Notes: generated by a model not told the origin, from the letters alone. A stretch of 64,000 nucleotides of DNA from Sphingomonas sp. PP-CE-1A-559 (GCF_004340965.1 NZ_SLYA01000002.1:186001-250000), one strand, 5' to 3'. Shown: positions 41,270 through 51,456, counted from the stretch's first letter. Numbers and translations: made by a program.

Positions 41270-42649
41270 TCAGATCGGCAACGTCACCCGCGCGAGCAAC
41301 CCGACGCCGGGGCGGTTCTCGATCGTCGCATCGCCGCCGTGCGCGCGCGCCACCGCGCGGACGCTGGCCAGACCAAGCCCGCTGCCGCCGGTATCGCGGT
41401 TGCGCGATTGCTCGGCACGGAAGAACGGCTCGAACGCGCGGGCAAGATCCGCTGGCGCCATGCCCGGTCCCGAGTCGCACACCTCGACGATCGCCACGCT
41501 ACCCTCGCGGCGCACTTCCACCTCGGCATGGCCGGCGTATTTGACGGCGTTGCCGACCAGGTTCGCGATCAGCGCCTTCAACGACGGCGCATCGCCCTCC
41601 AGCGCGAGCGGGTCGCCCGGAAGCAACGCGACGGCATCGCCGCGATCGGCAAAATCATCCGCGACGCTTTCGGCCAGCGACCGGAGATCGAGCCGCTGGC
41701 GGCGGACGTGGCGAGTCATGTCGCGAACGAACGCCATCGCCGAACCGATCCGCTGGCTCATCTCCTTGATATCGCCTTCGCTCGTCGCGCGGATATCGTC
41801 GGGCGCCTTTTCAAGCCGCAGCGATAGCCGCATCAATGGCGTCCGCAAATCATGTGCAACCGCGGCGATCAGAGTCGTCCGATCCTCGACATAGCGGTTC
41901 AGCCGTTCCTGCATCAGGTTGAACGCAGTCGCCGCCTCGGCGATCTCGGGCGGGCCGACGATCGGCAGCGGTTCGGCACGCGGATCGCGACCGAGACGCT
42001 CGGCGGCGGCGGCGAACAGCGCGATCGGCTTCACCACGCGCCGCGCCATCACCCACGCCACCGCCGCGGCGACCACCATCGCGACCAGGAACCACAGCAC
42101 GATCCGCATCCGCCAGGGGCCGATCGTGGTGTGCGTCGGCCGGATCACGCGCCACCGGCCGCTCGGCGTCTCGATCGACACGACGAACGGGCCGAACAGC
42201 GCGTTGTCGAAGGATTGCGGCAAGTGCGCCGAACGGCCCATGCCCATCGGCAGCGGAGGCCGAAGCGCGCCCGCGAACAGCGGCATCGCCGATCGCTCGG
42301 TCTCGACGGTCACCTTGGTCCGCGTAAGACCGAGATCGGCGGCGATCGATTCGGCGAGCCGAGCGTCGCGCGGATTGTCGGTCGGGTGGGGCGACCCGGT
42401 CGCTATCTCGACCTTCAACTGCCCGGTCGGATCGCGTCCGGTCCGCGCGACCGCGGCGACCCGGTTGGCGGTGAAGATCTGCGGGCGCGGTGGCGGCATC
42501 AGCAACACGATCGCGAAGTTCAGGATCTGGACGAGCAGAACGGTGGTCAGCCCCAGCACGAAGATGCGCAGGAACATCGGCCAGGATCGCTGCGGGTTGC
42601 GCCGGATCGGCTGGTCGATCTTGCCGACCGTAATCGTCTGGTGGCGCAT
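41270..42649 (-). CDS. Two-component sensor histidine kinase (EnvZ-like)
   Basis: A membrane kinase of 459 residues. Two membrane helices (about 27-47, FLRIFVLGLTTVLLVQILNF, and about 180-200) flank a periplasmic domain. A HAMP segment follows, then the H-box VAHDLRTPLMRLSLRLEKA, the N-box NLVGNAVKYAG, and the G-boxes DSGPGMAP and GGSGLGLASVRAVAR. The start at 42649 overlaps the stop of the regulator gene (ATGA). The signal is unknown. Confidence 0.9.
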   Translation of the reverse strand: MRHQTITVGKIDQPIRRNPQRSWPMFLRIFVLGLTTVLLVQILNFAIVLLMPPPRPQIFTANRVAAVARTGRDPTGQLKVEIATGSPHPTDNPRDARLAESIAADLGLTRTKVTVETERSAMPLFAGALRPPLPMGMGRSAHLPQSFDNALFGPFVVSIETPSGRWRVIRPTHTTIGPWRMRIVLWFLVAMVVAAAVAWVMARRVVKPIALFAAAAERLGRDPRAEPLPIVGPPEIAEAATAFNLMQERLNRYVEDRTTLIAAVAHDLRTPLMRLSLRLEKAPDDIRATSEGDIKEMSQRIGSAMAFVRDMTRHVRRQRLDLRSLAESVADDFADRGDAVALLPGDPLALEGDAPSLKALIANLVGNAVKYAGHAEVEVRREGSVAIVEVCDSGPGMAPADLARAFEPFFRAEQSRNRDTGGSGLGLASVRAVARAHGGDATIENRPGVGLLARVTLPI

Positions 42650-43404
42650 CACAGGCGCACCACGCGGGGGACGAAGAAATAGCCCTCGTTGCGGATCGTC
42701 CGGATGATCTCGTCGTCGTGCGAGCGCAGTTTCCGGCGCAAACGGCTGACCTGCACGTCGATCGCGCGATCGAACGCGTCGGTGTCCGGCCCTGGCGCCG
42801 CCTCCAGCAACGCATCGCGCGCCAGCACGCGTCGTGGTCGCTCGACGAACGCGCGCAGCACCGCGAACTCGCCATCGGTCAGGTCGATCAGCGTGCCGTC
42901 GGGATCGAACAGTTCGTGCGCCGCGAAGTCGACGCGCCAGCCGAGAAAACCGAACTCGCGGCTGTCGCCCGCATCCTGCATCGCGCGCGCGCGCAGCGCG
43001 GCACGGACGGTCGCCAGGATCTCGCGCGGGCTGCACGGTTTTGACAGGTAATGGCTCGCACCGATTTCCAGCCCCAGGACGCGGTCGGGCTCGTCGCCCA
43101 GCGCGCTCAACATCACCACCGGCGGTGCAGCCTTCCCCGCCAAGCGACGGCACACCGACAGCCCGTCCTCGCCGGGCATCATCACGTCGAGCAGGATCAG
43201 CGACACCGCCCACCGGGCGAGCACGCCGTCCATCTCCTTCGCGTTGGTCGCGGTCTCGACCTGGTAGCCGTGCATGCCGAGGCTCTCCGCCAGCAGAGTA
43301 CGGATCATGTGGTCGTCGTCGACCACCAGCAGCACGGGTTTCGCAAGGTCGGGCACGGGACGTGGGATCATTCGCCGGTCCTGCCGCACGAGTGTGTTCG
43401 ACAT
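42649..43404 (-). CDS. OmpR-family response regulator
   Basis: A 251-residue regulator paired with the kinase that follows. The receiver begins KPVLLVVDDDHMIRTLLAES with the phosphorylated Asp in LILLDVMMPGEDG and the Lys in LSKPCSP. The winged-helix output domain ends IDVQVSRLRRKLRSHDDEII and TIRNEGYFFVP. The ATG at 43404 (MSNTLVRQ) and an ATG at 43371 (MIPRPVPD, with AGGA 7 bases upstream) are both possible starts. The upstream frame overlaps the LysR gene and is not used. Confidence 0.9.
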   Translation of the reverse strand: MSNTLVRQDRRMIPRPVPDLAKPVLLVVDDDHMIRTLLAESLGMHGYQVETATNAKEMDGVLARWAVSLILLDVMMPGEDGLSVCRRLAGKAAPPVVMLSALGDEPDRVLGLEIGASHYLSKPCSPREILATVRAALRARAMQDAGDSREFGFLGWRVDFAAHELFDPDGTLIDLTDGEFAVLRAFVERPRRVLARDALLEAAPGPDTDAFDRAIDVQVSRLRRKLRSHDDEIIRTIRNEGYFFVPRVVRL

Positions 43405-43429
43405 ATTTCCGCGGAAGAACGGACGTGGG

Positions 43430-44338
43430 TCATTTTTCGGAGCGCCTGGCTGCAACGAAATCGATGAACGCGCGCAATGGTGCCGGCAGATACCGCCGTC
43501 CCGAATAATAGAGGAACGGACCCGAGAAGCGCTGCCACCACGGTTCCAGCACCGGCACCAGCGCACCGCTGTCGAGATGCGGCTTCAGCCAATCCTCGAA
43601 CAGGTGGATGATTCCGGTCCCCGCCAGCGCCGCATCGACCGCGAGATCGGTGGCCGCGCCGACGCGGACGATCAGCGGTCCGCCGGGCTCGACCTTGACG
43701 ATCTCGCCGTCGCGCTCGAACTCCCAGGGCATCATCGAGCCGCTGGAGAACTGGCCGCGGATACAGGCGTGGTCGAGCAGGTCGCGGGGATGCACGGGCG
43801 TGCCACGGCGCGCGAGATAGTCGGGTGACGCCGCGGTCGCGAACCGTTGCTCGCGCGGACCGATCGGTATCGCTATCATGTCCAGTTCGAGCCGTTCGTC
43901 GTAGCGGATGCCGGCATCGCAGCCCGCCGCGAGCATGTCGACGAAGCTGTCCTCCGCGATCACCTCCAGCCGGATATCGGGATAGGCGGCGAGGAATGCG
44001 GGGACGATCGCGGGTAGCACCAGCCGCGCGGCGCTGACCGGCACGTTCAGCCGCAACGGTCCCGCCGGCAAATCGCGATAGCCGTTGACGACGTCCAAAG
44101 CCGCCTCGACTTCGGCGAGCGCGGGGCCGAGCCGGTCGAGCAGGCGCGCACCGGCTTCGGTCGGCGCCACGCTCCGTGTCGTCCGGTTGAGCAACCGTAC
44201 GCCGAGCTTCGCCTCCAGCCGGCGTACCGCTTCGCTCAGCCCCGACGCGCTGCCGCCGCTGATTCGTGCGCCGTCGCGAAATCCGCCCGCCCGAGCGACC
44301 GTCACGAACGCGGAGAGATCGCCTGCGTCCACTGCCAT
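43430..44338 (-). CDS. LysR-family regulator adjacent to aldo/keto reductase
   Basis: A 302-residue LysR regulator (MAVDAGDLSAFVTVARAGGF). The helix-turn-helix region contains SGLSEAVRRLEAKLGVRLLN, and the effector domain starts near PLRLNVPVSAARLVLPAIVP. It is divergent from an aldo/keto reductase gene; an inverted repeat lies in the 94 bases between, so that gene is its probable target. The two-component regulator follows 25 bases downstream and may share the transcript. Confidence 0.88.
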   Translation of the reverse strand: MAVDAGDLSAFVTVARAGGFRDGARISGGSASGLSEAVRRLEAKLGVRLLNRTTRSVAPTEAGARLLDRLGPALAEVEAALDVVNGYRDLPAGPLRLNVPVSAARLVLPAIVPAFLAAYPDIRLEVIAEDSFVDMLAAGCDAGIRYDERLELDMIAIPIGPREQRFATAASPDYLARRGTPVHPRDLLDHACIRGQFSSGSMMPWEFERDGEIVKVEPGGPLIVRVGAATDLAVDAALAGTGIIHLFEDWLKPHLDSGALVPVLEPWWQRFSGPFLYYSGRRYLPAPLRAFIDFVAARRSEK

Positions 44339-44372
44339 TGTGCGTGCTCCCGTACAGCCCGTGCCGATACTG

Positions 44373-44398
44373 CCGCGTTATCGTAACAGCCAACGCGG
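44373..44398. promoter_or_regulatory. Candidate LysR operator between lysR and aldo/keto reductase
   Basis: CCGCGTT and AACGCGG form a perfect inverted repeat with 12 bases between; inside it lies GTTATCGTAAC, itself a palindrome. The location in the divergent promoter suits a LysR site. Confidence 0.45.
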
Positions 44399-44432
44399 TC
44401 CATATGAAGGTCACACTTTGGAGGACCGGATC

Positions 44433-45314
44433 ATGAACACGCACGGCATCACCACCACCGCCCCGCTCGCAGGGCGTACCGTCAACCGTCTCGGCTACGG
44501 CGCCATGCAGCTCGCCGGCCCGGGCGTGTTCGGGCCGCCCAAGGATCATGACGCGGCGCTTGCGGTCCTGCGTGCGGCGGTAGCGGCAGGCGTAAATCAC
44601 ATCGACACGAGCGATTTTTACGGCCCTCATGTCACCAATCGCCTGATCCGCGAGGCGCTGCATCCGTATCCCGACGACCTCGTGATCGTCACGAAGATCG
44701 GTGCGCGGCGGGGACCTGAAGGCTCATGGGACCGGGCTTTTTCCGCCGCGGAGCTTACCAGCGCGGTCCACGACAATTTGCGCAACCTGGGGCTGGAGGC
44801 GCTCGATATCGTCAATCTGCGCGCGATGTTCGATGTGCATGGCCCGGCCGAGGGGTCGATCGCCGAGCCGCTTGCGACGCTCGTCGATCTCCAGCGCCAG
44901 GGTCTGGTCCGCCATATCGGGCTCAGCAACGTTACGCCGACGCAGGTCGCGGAAGGGCGCGCTATGGCGACGATCGCCTGCGTGCAGAACCAGTATAATC
45001 TCGCGCACCGCGACGACGACGCGCTGATCGACGATCTAGCGGAGGCGGGGATCGCGTATGTGCCGTTCTTCCCGCTCGGTGGGTTCTCGCCGCTGCAGTC
45101 GACCGCGCTGTCGGACGTCGCACGGGACCTGGACGCGACGCCGATGCAGGTCGCGCTCGCCTGGCTGTTGCAGCGTTCGCCGAACATCCTGCTCATCCCC
45201 GGCACGTCGTCGGTCGGTCATCTGCACGAGAATTTGGCGGCGGGGGAGATCATGTTGCCAGCCGACGCGATCGCGACGCTCGATCGCATCGGGAAGGACG
45301 CCGCTAGCGAGTAA
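44433..45314 (+). CDS. Aldo/keto reductase
   Basis: NADPH-dependent oxidoreductase of 293 residues with the TIM-barrel features of the family: NRLGYGAMQLAGPGVFGPP at the N-terminus, the catalytic Asp and Tyr in GVNHIDTSDFYGP, the Lys in VIVTKIGAR, and a C-terminal cofactor-binding part LLIPGTSSVGHLHENLAAG. The position of the usual catalytic His reads LRAMFDVHG, so the His may be replaced. GGAGG precedes the ATG at 44433. The substrate is unknown; the divergent LysR gene probably regulates it. Confidence 0.87.
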   Translation: MNTHGITTTAPLAGRTVNRLGYGAMQLAGPGVFGPPKDHDAALAVLRAAVAAGVNHIDTSDFYGPHVTNRLIREALHPYPDDLVIVTKIGARRGPEGSWDRAFSAAELTSAVHDNLRNLGLEALDIVNLRAMFDVHGPAEGSIAEPLATLVDLQRQGLVRHIGLSNVTPTQVAEGRAMATIACVQNQYNLAHRDDDALIDDLAEAGIAYVPFFPLGGFSPLQSTALSDVARDLDATPMQVALAWLLQRSPNILLIPGTSSVGHLHENLAAGEIMLPADAIATLDRIGKDAASE

Positions 45315-45353
45315 GCATTTCCGTCCGGGCGGCGGACGGCTAACGGCAGCGTC

Positions 45354-45611
45354 ATGGCCAAGAAACGCTACCTCACCGCGACGCTGCCCGACGGGTATGT
45401 GAAGACGATCGGCCCGACGTCGACGCCGTTCACGCATTACTGGCGGATCGTCGCGGTGCTGGCCAACGGCAAGACCGAGATATTCTGGGGCCACACCAAG
45501 TCGCTCGTCGAGGCGAAGAAGAAGCGCAACGCACTGGCCGAGGCCGCGACGCAACGCGGGTGGCAGCGCTACGACTTCGAGTTCGTCGAGCTGGTAGCCT
45601 CCGACGGCTGA
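45354..45611 (+). CDS. Small hypothetical protein (85 aa)
   Basis: An 85-residue basic protein (MAKKRYLTATLPDGYVKTIG) with alternating hydrophobics suggesting a small beta-alpha fold (HYWRIVAVLANGKTEIFWGH, then VEAKKKRNALAEAATQRGWQ). Codon use matches the genome. The ribosome site is weak. It converges with cysQ. Function unknown. Confidence 0.6.
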   Translation: MAKKRYLTATLPDGYVKTIGPTSTPFTHYWRIVAVLANGKTEIFWGHTKSLVEAKKKRNALAEAATQRGWQRYDFEFVELVASDG

Positions 45612-45638
45612 TACCGTCCGCCGTTCAGGCGGGCGGTA
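45612..45638. terminator. Hairpin between the 85-aa gene and cysQ
   Basis: TACCGTCCGCC and GGCGGGCGGTA pair with one G-U around GTTCA. It overlaps the cysQ stop, so it could serve the plus-strand gene. No U tract is seen. Confidence 0.35.
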
Positions 45639-46374
45639 GTGCTTTCACCAGGTCGAGCACCTGCGCCGCCAGCTCCATCCGACAGATCAGCAGGTCGGGC
45701 AGATACGGATCGGCGCAATTATACACCAGCGGCGATCCGTCGACGCGGCTGACGTGCAGCCCAGCCGCCTGCGCGACCGCGATCGGCGCGCAATTGTCCC
45801 ACTCATATTGCCCGCCGGTGTGAAGGTAGATGTCCGCCTGGCCGCGCACCACCGCCATCGCCTTTGCGCCCGCCGAGCCCATCGGCACCAGCGTTGCACC
45901 CATCACTTCGGCGACCGCGATTGCCTCGCGTGCTGGCCGGCTGCGACTGACCAGCATGCGGAGCGGATCGCCCGCGGGTTGCAGCGGCTTCGGTGAACCC
46001 GAGGTCAGCGTCATCCCGAGTCCCGGCAGCGCCACGGCGCCCACGATCGCTACGCCGTCGATCGCAAGCGCGACATGCACCGCCCAGTCGGTCCGCCCTT
46101 CGCCATATTCGCGCGTGCCGTCGAGCGGATCGACGATCCAGGCGCGGCGCACCGAACAGCGATCGCCGCTATCCTTCTCTTCCTCGGACAGGATCGCGTC
46201 ATCGGGCCGCGCCGCGCGCAGCATCCGCATGAGGAAGGTATTGGCCTGTTCGTCGCCCGCCTTGCCGAGGTCCTTGCCGGTCAGCCCGCTGCTTTTCTGC
46301 AACGCGAGCAAGATCTCGCCCGCCTCGGTCGCTAGGCGCTCGGCGAGACGGACGTCGCTTTCTATGATTGTCAT
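45625..46374 (-). CDS. cysQ: 3'(2'),5'-bisphosphate nucleotidase
   Basis: Removes the phosphate of PAP or PAPS, recycling the by-product of sulfate assimilation. The 249-residue protein shows the inositol-monophosphatase-fold motifs: SEEEKD for metal, [15 protein letters not shown] (the DPLDGT motif) and [20 protein letters not shown] (the WD motif). Its start overlaps the cysNC stop by 4 bases, placing it last in cysD-cysNC-cysQ. Confidence 0.9.
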   Translation of the reverse strand: MTIIESDVRLAERLATEAGEILLALQKSSGLTGKDLGKAGDEQANTFLMRMLRAARPDDAILSEEEKDSGDRCSVRRAWIVDPLDGTREYGEGRTDWAVHVALAIDGVAIVGAVALPGLGMTLTSGSPKPLQPAGDPLRMLVSRSRPAREAIAVAEVMGATLVPMGSAGAKAMAVVRGQADIYLHTGGQYEWDNCAPIAVAQAAGLHVSRVDGSPLVYNCADPYLPDLLICRMELAAQVLDLVKALPPA

Positions 46375-48308
46375 TTAAGCGGCATGATCTGGCGGACGAT
46401 GAACGCGGCGGCTTCGGCCGGCGTCATCTCGACGGTGTTGACTCGGATCTCGGCATTCCGCGGCGCCTCGTAAGGGCTGTCGATCCCGGTAAAGTTCTTC
46501 AAATCGCCCGCCCGTGCTTTCTTGTAGAGACCCTTCACATCGCGACCTTCCGCCACATCGAGCGGCGTGTCGACGAAGATCTCGATGAATTCGCCCGCCG
46601 GCAGCATCGCGCGCACCATGTCGCGCTCGGCACGGAACGGCGAGATGAACGCGGTGAGGACGATCAGCCCTGCGTCCGCCATCAGCTTGGCGACCTCGCC
46701 GACGCGCCGGATATTCTCGATCCGGTCGGCCTCGGTGAAGCCCAGATCCTTGTTCAGCCCGTGGCGGATGTTGTCGCCGTCGAGCAGGAAGGTGTGCCGG
46801 TTCATCAGGTTGAGCTGCTTCTCGACCTCATTGGCGATCGTCGACTTGCCCGCGCCCGACAGCCCGGTGAACCACAGCACCGCCTGTTTCTGGTTCTTCA
46901 GCCCGGCATGCGCCTCGCGGCCGATGTCGGTCGCCTGCCAATGGACGTTCTGCGAGCGGCGCAGGCTGAAATGGACCATCCCCGCCGCGACGGTCGCGTT
47001 GGTGATCTTGTCGATCAGGATGAACCCGCCGAGCACCTTGTTTGGCGCAGCACCTTCCTGCGCATAGGCCTCGAACACGATCGCGCGATCCGTCGTGATC
47101 TCCGCGACGCCGATCGCGTTCAACTCGAGCGTCTTGGTCGCGAGCCGCTCCATCGTGTTGACGTTGATCTGGTATTTCGGCTCGCGCACCGTCGCCGACA
47201 CCATCTGCGTACCGAGCTTCAGCCAGTAGGAGCGACCGACGATCAGCGGTTCGTCGTCCATCCAGACGATCGTCGTCTCGAACTGGTCGGCGGTCTCGGG
47301 CGGCGCATCCGACGCAGCGATGACGTTGCCGCGCGAACAGTCGATCTCGTCGGCGAACGACAGGGTGATCGATTGCCCCGCGACCGCCTCGTCGAGGTCG
47401 CCGTCGAGCGTCGTGATCCGGCTGATTGTCGAGGTCTTGCCGCCGGGCAGCACACGGATCGCGTCGCCGGGCTTGACCGTACCTGCGGCGATCTGGCCGG
47501 AGAAGCCGCGGAAATCGAGGTTGGGGCGGTTGACCCACTGTACGCTCATCCGGAACGGCTTGGCCTGGTCGTCGTCGACATCGACATCGACCGCTTCGAG
47601 ATGCTCCATCAGCGTCGGGCCGGAATACCAGGGCATGGTGTCGGACCTGAGGGAGATGTTGTCGCCCTTGAAGCCCGAGATCGGCATCGGCGTGAACGTC
47701 GAGATGCCGATGCTTGTCGCGAATGCCGAATACTCCGCGACGATCTCGTCGTAGCGCGCCTGGTCGTAGCCGATCAGGTCCATCTTGTTGACCGCCAGCA
47801 CGAGGTTCCGGATGCCGATCAGGTGCGCCAGATAGCTGTGGCGCTTGGTCTGCGTCAGCACGCCCTTGCGCGCGTCGACCAGGATCACGGCCAGATCGGC
47901 GGTCGAGGCGCCGGTCACCATGTTGCGGGTATATTGCTCGTGGCCGGGGGTGTCGGCGACGATGAACTTGCGCTTTTCGGTCGAGAAGAAGCGGTAGGCG
48001 ACGTCGATCGTGATGCCCTGTTCGCGTTCCGCCGCGAGCCCGTCGACGAGCAGCGCGAAGTCGATCTCGCCGCCCTGTGTGCCGACGCGCTTGCTGTCCG
48101 CTTCGAGCGCCGCGAGCTGATCCTCGAAGATCATCTTTGAATCGTACAGCAACCGGCCGATCAGCGTCGACTTGCCGTCGTCGACCGAACCGCACGTGAT
48201 GAAGCGCAGCATCGTCTTGTTGCGGTGCTGATCGAGATACGCGTCGATATCCTCGGCGATCAGCGCGTCGGTCTGGTAGGCGGACTCCTGCGTGGCAATG
48301 TCGCTCAT
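46371..48308 (-). CDS. cysNC: Bifunctional sulfate adenylyltransferase subunit 1 / adenylylsulfate kinase
   Basis: A 645-residue fusion. The GTPase CysN part (about 1-450) has the P-loop [30 protein letters not shown] and NKMD motifs that drive sulfate activation with CysD. The APS kinase part (about 455-645) begins ENRN-type linker sequence and carries [20 protein letters not shown] and the [16 protein letters not shown] motif, making PAPS. The start overlaps the cysD stop (ATGA) and the stop overlaps cysQ. Confidence 0.94.
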   Translation of the reverse strand: MSDIATQESAYQTDALIAEDIDAYLDQHRNKTMLRFITCGSVDDGKSTLIGRLLYDSKMIFEDQLAALEADSKRVGTQGGEIDFALLVDGLAAEREQGITIDVAYRFFSTEKRKFIVADTPGHEQYTRNMVTGASTADLAVILVDARKGVLTQTKRHSYLAHLIGIRNLVLAVNKMDLIGYDQARYDEIVAEYSAFATSIGISTFTPMPISGFKGDNISLRSDTMPWYSGPTLMEHLEAVDVDVDDDQAKPFRMSVQWVNRPNLDFRGFSGQIAAGTVKPGDAIRVLPGGKTSTISRITTLDGDLDEAVAGQSITLSFADEIDCSRGNVIAASDAPPETADQFETTIVWMDDEPLIVGRSYWLKLGTQMVSATVREPKYQINVNTMERLATKTLELNAIGVAEITTDRAIVFEAYAQEGAAPNKVLGGFILIDKITNATVAAGMVHFSLRRSQNVHWQATDIGREAHAGLKNQKQAVLWFTGLSGAGKSTIANEVEKQLNLMNRHTFLLDGDNIRHGLNKDLGFTEADRIENIRRVGEVAKLMADAGLIVLTAFISPFRAERDMVRAMLPAGEFIEIFVDTPLDVAEGRDVKGLYKKARAGDLKNFTGIDSPYEAPRNAEIRVNTVEMTPAEAAAFIVRQIMPLK

Positions 48309-49213
48309 CAGAAATATCCCTCCTGCTTCTTCTTCTCCATGCCAGCGCCGCCGGCATCCTTGTCAATCGCGCGGCCTTGGCGCTCGCTGGTCGTAGTCAG
48401 CAGCGTCTCCTGGATGATCTCGGACAGCGTCGACGCCGTGCTTTCTACCGCGCCCGTCAACGGGTAACAGCCGAGCGTGCGGAAGCGGATCGATCGATCG
48501 ACCGGGACCTCGCCGGGTTCGAGACGGAAGCGGTCGTCGTCGACCATCAGCAGCATGCCGTCGCGCTCGACCGTGGGGCGCACGCCCGCGTAGTAGAGCG
48601 GGACGATCGGCACGTCGTTGAGCTGGATATATTGCCAGACGTCGAGTTCGGTCCAGTTCGAGATCGGGAACACGCGGATACTCTCGCTCTTCGATTTCCG
48701 CGCATTGTAGAGGTTCCACAATTCGGGGCGCTGGTTCTTCGGATCCCAGCCATGCGTCGCGGTACGGAACGAGATGATGCGTTCCTTCGCGCGCGATTTC
48801 TCCTCGTCGCGCCGCGCGCCACCGAATGCCGCGTCGAACCCGTGCAGGTTGAGCGCCTGCTTCAAGCCCTCCGTCTTCCACATGTCGGTGTGGAGCGCAC
48901 CGTGATCGAACGGATTGATCCCACGCGCGGCGGCTTCGGGGTTCTGGTAGACCAGCAACTCCATGCCGCTCTCCGCCGCCATCCGGTCGCGCAACTTGTA
49001 CATCTCCTGGAATTTCCAGGTCGTGTCGACGTGCAGCAGCGGGAAGGGCGGGGGCGACGGATAGAACGCCTTGCGCGCGAGGTGCAGCATCACAGCCGAA
49101 TCCTTGCCGACCGAATACAGCATCACCGGCTTGTCGGCCTCGGCGACGACTTCGCGCAGGATGTGGATCGCCTCCGCCTCGAGCCGTTCCAGATGGGTGA
49201 GTGTCTTCGCCAT
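48308..49213 (-). CDS. cysD: Sulfate adenylyltransferase subunit 2
   Basis: The catalytic ATP-sulfurylase subunit, 301 residues. The PP-loop-like motif is [20 protein letters not shown], followed by [19 protein letters not shown] and [20 protein letters not shown]. The C-terminus [12 protein letters not shown] is typical. I start at the ATG at 49213 ([12 protein letters not shown]) with GGAG 8 bases upstream. First gene of the sulfate activation operon. I see no recognisable riboswitch in the leader. Confidence 0.94.
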   Translation of the reverse strand: MAKTLTHLERLEAEAIHILREVVAEADKPVMLYSVGKDSAVMLHLARKAFYPSPPPFPLLHVDTTWKFQEMYKLRDRMAAESGMELLVYQNPEAAARGINPFDHGALHTDMWKTEGLKQALNLHGFDAAFGGARRDEEKSRAKERIISFRTATHGWDPKNQRPELWNLYNARKSKSESIRVFPISNWTELDVWQYIQLNDVPIVPLYYAGVRPTVERDGMLLMVDDDRFRLEPGEVPVDRSIRFRTLGCYPLTGAVESTASTLSEIIQETLLTTTSERQGRAIDKDAGGAGMEKKKQEGYF

Positions 49214-49424
49214 GATGTGTCTCCGCGGCGCCGTTTGCCCGGCGCAGGGCGGTGTCGGCAATCAATGCATTCTTCGGTCGGGGAACGCTTCGCTATCTCA
49301 TGCCGCGAATGACGGCACTGCGCACCATGCACGATTTCGCGGCGAACCCTGCGCCGCAGTTGCCCGCCCGCGATCGACGCCGTACGCAATGCGCCTGTTT
49401 CGATCCGTCTGGGACCATGCCGCC

Positions 49425-50309
49425 ATGTCCGTTGCATCGTTGAAAATGCGTTCCTGGTTGTTCGCGCCGGGGGACAGCGAGCGCAAGATGACCAAGGCGA
49501 TCGAAGGTAGCGCCGACATCGTCCTGTTCGACCTCGAAGACGCGGTGACGACCGAGAACAAGCCGCTCGCGCGCCAGACCGTCCACGACGTGCTGACCGC
49601 AAATGTCGCACACCGCGCGCGGATGTGGGTGCGGGTCAATCCGCTCGACGGACCGTATACGCTGACCGATCTCGCCGCGATCATGCCCGCGCGGCCGGGT
49701 GGGATCATGCTGCCCAAGGTGGCTGGGCGGCAGGATGTCGAACGGCTCGACCATTATCTGTGCGCGTTCGAGGCGGCGAACGGCATTGCGATCGGGTCGA
49801 CCCCGGTGATCGTGCTGATCACGGAGACGGCGGAAGCGATGTTCCACACGGGCGACTATAAGGGCGCTCCTCGGGTGGTCGCGCTGACCTGGGGCGGGGA
49901 AGACCTGGCGGACTCGATCGGCGCGAGCGCGAACTGCAATCCCGATGGAAGCTATCGCTTCACCTACGAACTCGCGCGGTCGATGTGCCTGCTGGGGGCC
50001 GCGGCGGCAGGCGTCACCGCGATCGAGACGATCCAGGGGGACTTCCGCGATCTCGACACGCTGAAGACGCGCGCGGAGCAGGTCCGGCGTGACGGTTACC
50101 GCGGGATGCTTGCGATCCACCCGGCGCAGGTCGACGTGATCAACGCCGCCTTCACGCCGACCGAGGCGGAGATCGCCGAAGCGCAGGCGATCGTCGATCT
50201 GTTCGCGGCCAACCCCGGCGTCGGTACGATCGGCTACAAGGGCGGCATGCTCGACCGACCCTATCTGTCGCGCGCGGAGCATCTGTTGCGGCAAGTCGGG
50301 CGCGCGTGA
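49425..50309 (+). CDS. CitE/HpcH-type CoA ester lyase
   Basis: A TIM-barrel lyase of 294 residues of the HpcH/HpaI and citrate lyase beta subunit family. Motifs are MRSWLFAPGDSERKMTKAIE at the N-terminus (CoA binding), VLFDLEDAV, MWVRVNPLDGPYTLTDL, the metal-binding Glu in LITETAEAMFHTGDY and LTWGGEDLADSIGA. Substrates in the family include citramalyl-CoA and malyl-CoA; which applies here cannot be read. The start at 49425 (MSVASLK) or 49446 (MRSWLF) is open. It is convergent with a CaiB/BaiF protein, 10 bases apart. Confidence 0.85.
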   Translation: MSVASLKMRSWLFAPGDSERKMTKAIEGSADIVLFDLEDAVTTENKPLARQTVHDVLTANVAHRARMWVRVNPLDGPYTLTDLAAIMPARPGGIMLPKVAGRQDVERLDHYLCAFEAANGIAIGSTPVIVLITETAEAMFHTGDYKGAPRVVALTWGGEDLADSIGASANCNPDGSYRFTYELARSMCLLGAAAAGVTAIETIQGDFRDLDTLKTRAEQVRRDGYRGMLAIHPAQVDVINAAFTPTEAEIAEAQAIVDLFAANPGVGTIGYKGGMLDRPYLSRAEHLLRQVGRA

Positions 50310-50319
50310 TCGCGGCGTC

Positions 50320-51378
50320 CTAGCCGACGCCCCATTCCGCCAGCAGCGCCGTGCCATCGGAGCTGGGCGCGATCCGGCCCGGCGTGCGGGACAGCCGCGG
50401 GGCAGGGGCTGCCTGCCAGATGCCGTCGATGACGACACCGCGATCGGCCATGTGGCGATGCGTCGGCACCTCGTCGAGTTCCAGCACGGGCGCAAAGCAG
50501 GTGTCGGTACCCTCCAGCGCGTCGCACCACTCGTCCCGCGATCTGGTCACGAACACCGTGGCGAAGCGTCGCGTGGTTTCGGGCCAGCGCTCGACGACCA
50601 TCTGCTCCGCCGCGAGGTCGGCGGGAAGCCCAAGCCGATCGAGCAGCTCGGCATAGAATTTCGGCTCGATCGCGCCTACCGAGACGTACCGTCCATCGGC
50701 GCAGGTGTAGCACCGGTAGAACGGCGCCGCGCCGCCGAGAAGATTGCGGTCGCGGTCCATCGACATGACGCCAGCCGGGACCATGCCCGCGAACAGCGCC
50801 ATCATCGACGAAACCCCGTCGACGATCGCCGCATCGACGACTTGCCCAAGCCCGGATCGCGCGCGTTCGAGCAGCGCCGCAAGGATACCGGTGACGAGAT
50901 ACAGTGATCCGCCGCCGAAATCGCCGATCAGGTTGAGCGGCGGCGGCGGCGGCGTTCCCGGCGAGCCGATCGCCGCGAGTGCGCCGCTGAGTGCGATGTA
51001 ATTGAGATCGTGGCCCGCCACCTGTGCGAGCGGTCCGGTTTGTCCCCACCCGGTCATTCGCCCGTAGACGAGCCGCGGGTTGCGCTTGAGCATCACATCC
51101 GGGCCGAGGCCGAGCCGCTCCATCACGCCCGGTCGCAGCCCCTCGATCACAACGTCGGCGCGGTCCGTGATCGCCAGCGCCTGCTCTCGCCCTTCCGGCG
51201 TGCGGATGTCGAGCGCGAGCCGGGCGCGGCCGCGGTCCAGCACGAGATTGCGAAATCCGCCGCCGACCCGCTCGATCCGCAGCACCTCCGCACCGAGATC
51301 CGACAACAGCATCGCCGCATGCGGGCCCGGCCCGATGCTGGCGAACTCGACGACCCGCAGGCCCGCCAGCGCCGTCAT
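50320..51378 (-). CDS. CaiB/BaiF-family CoA transferase or racemase (AMACR-like)
   Basis: A 352-residue family III CoA-transferase fold. It begins MTALAGLRVVEFASIGPGPH, followed by DLGAEVLRIERVGG, the typical N-terminal pattern. The catalytic Asp region is GHDLNYIALSGALAAIG. HDLNYI is characteristic of alpha-methylacyl-CoA racemases within this family, so epimerisation of a 2-methylacyl-CoA is plausible. I start at the ATG at 51378; the longer frame begins with a TTG. Confidence 0.85.
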   Translation of the reverse strand: MTALAGLRVVEFASIGPGPHAAMLLSDLGAEVLRIERVGGGFRNLVLDRGRARLALDIRTPEGREQALAITDRADVVIEGLRPGVMERLGLGPDVMLKRNPRLVYGRMTGWGQTGPLAQVAGHDLNYIALSGALAAIGSPGTPPPPPLNLIGDFGGGSLYLVTGILAALLERARSGLGQVVDAAIVDGVSSMMALFAGMVPAGVMSMDRDRNLLGGAAPFYRCYTCADGRYVSVGAIEPKFYAELLDRLGLPADLAAEQMVVERWPETTRRFATVFVTRSRDEWCDALEGTDTCFAPVLELDEVPTHRHMADRGVVIDGIWQAAPAPRLSRTPGRIAPSSDGTALLAEWGVG

Positions 51379-51456
51379 GCGCCGATACTCATCATTGCCA
51401 TGCGATCCGATATCCGCGCTGTTCGGCTGCAAGGTGCGACCGATGCCGAACCGGAG

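Noticed and set aside
46368..48140. Forward open frame of 590 codons opposite cysNC
   Set aside because: Shadow of a strongly recognised bifunctional enzyme; composition rich in Arg, Asp and His.
49214..49424. Riboswitch upstream of cysD
   Set aside because: I could not recognise the conserved core of a SAM-type or other riboswitch by eye; a covariance search would be needed.
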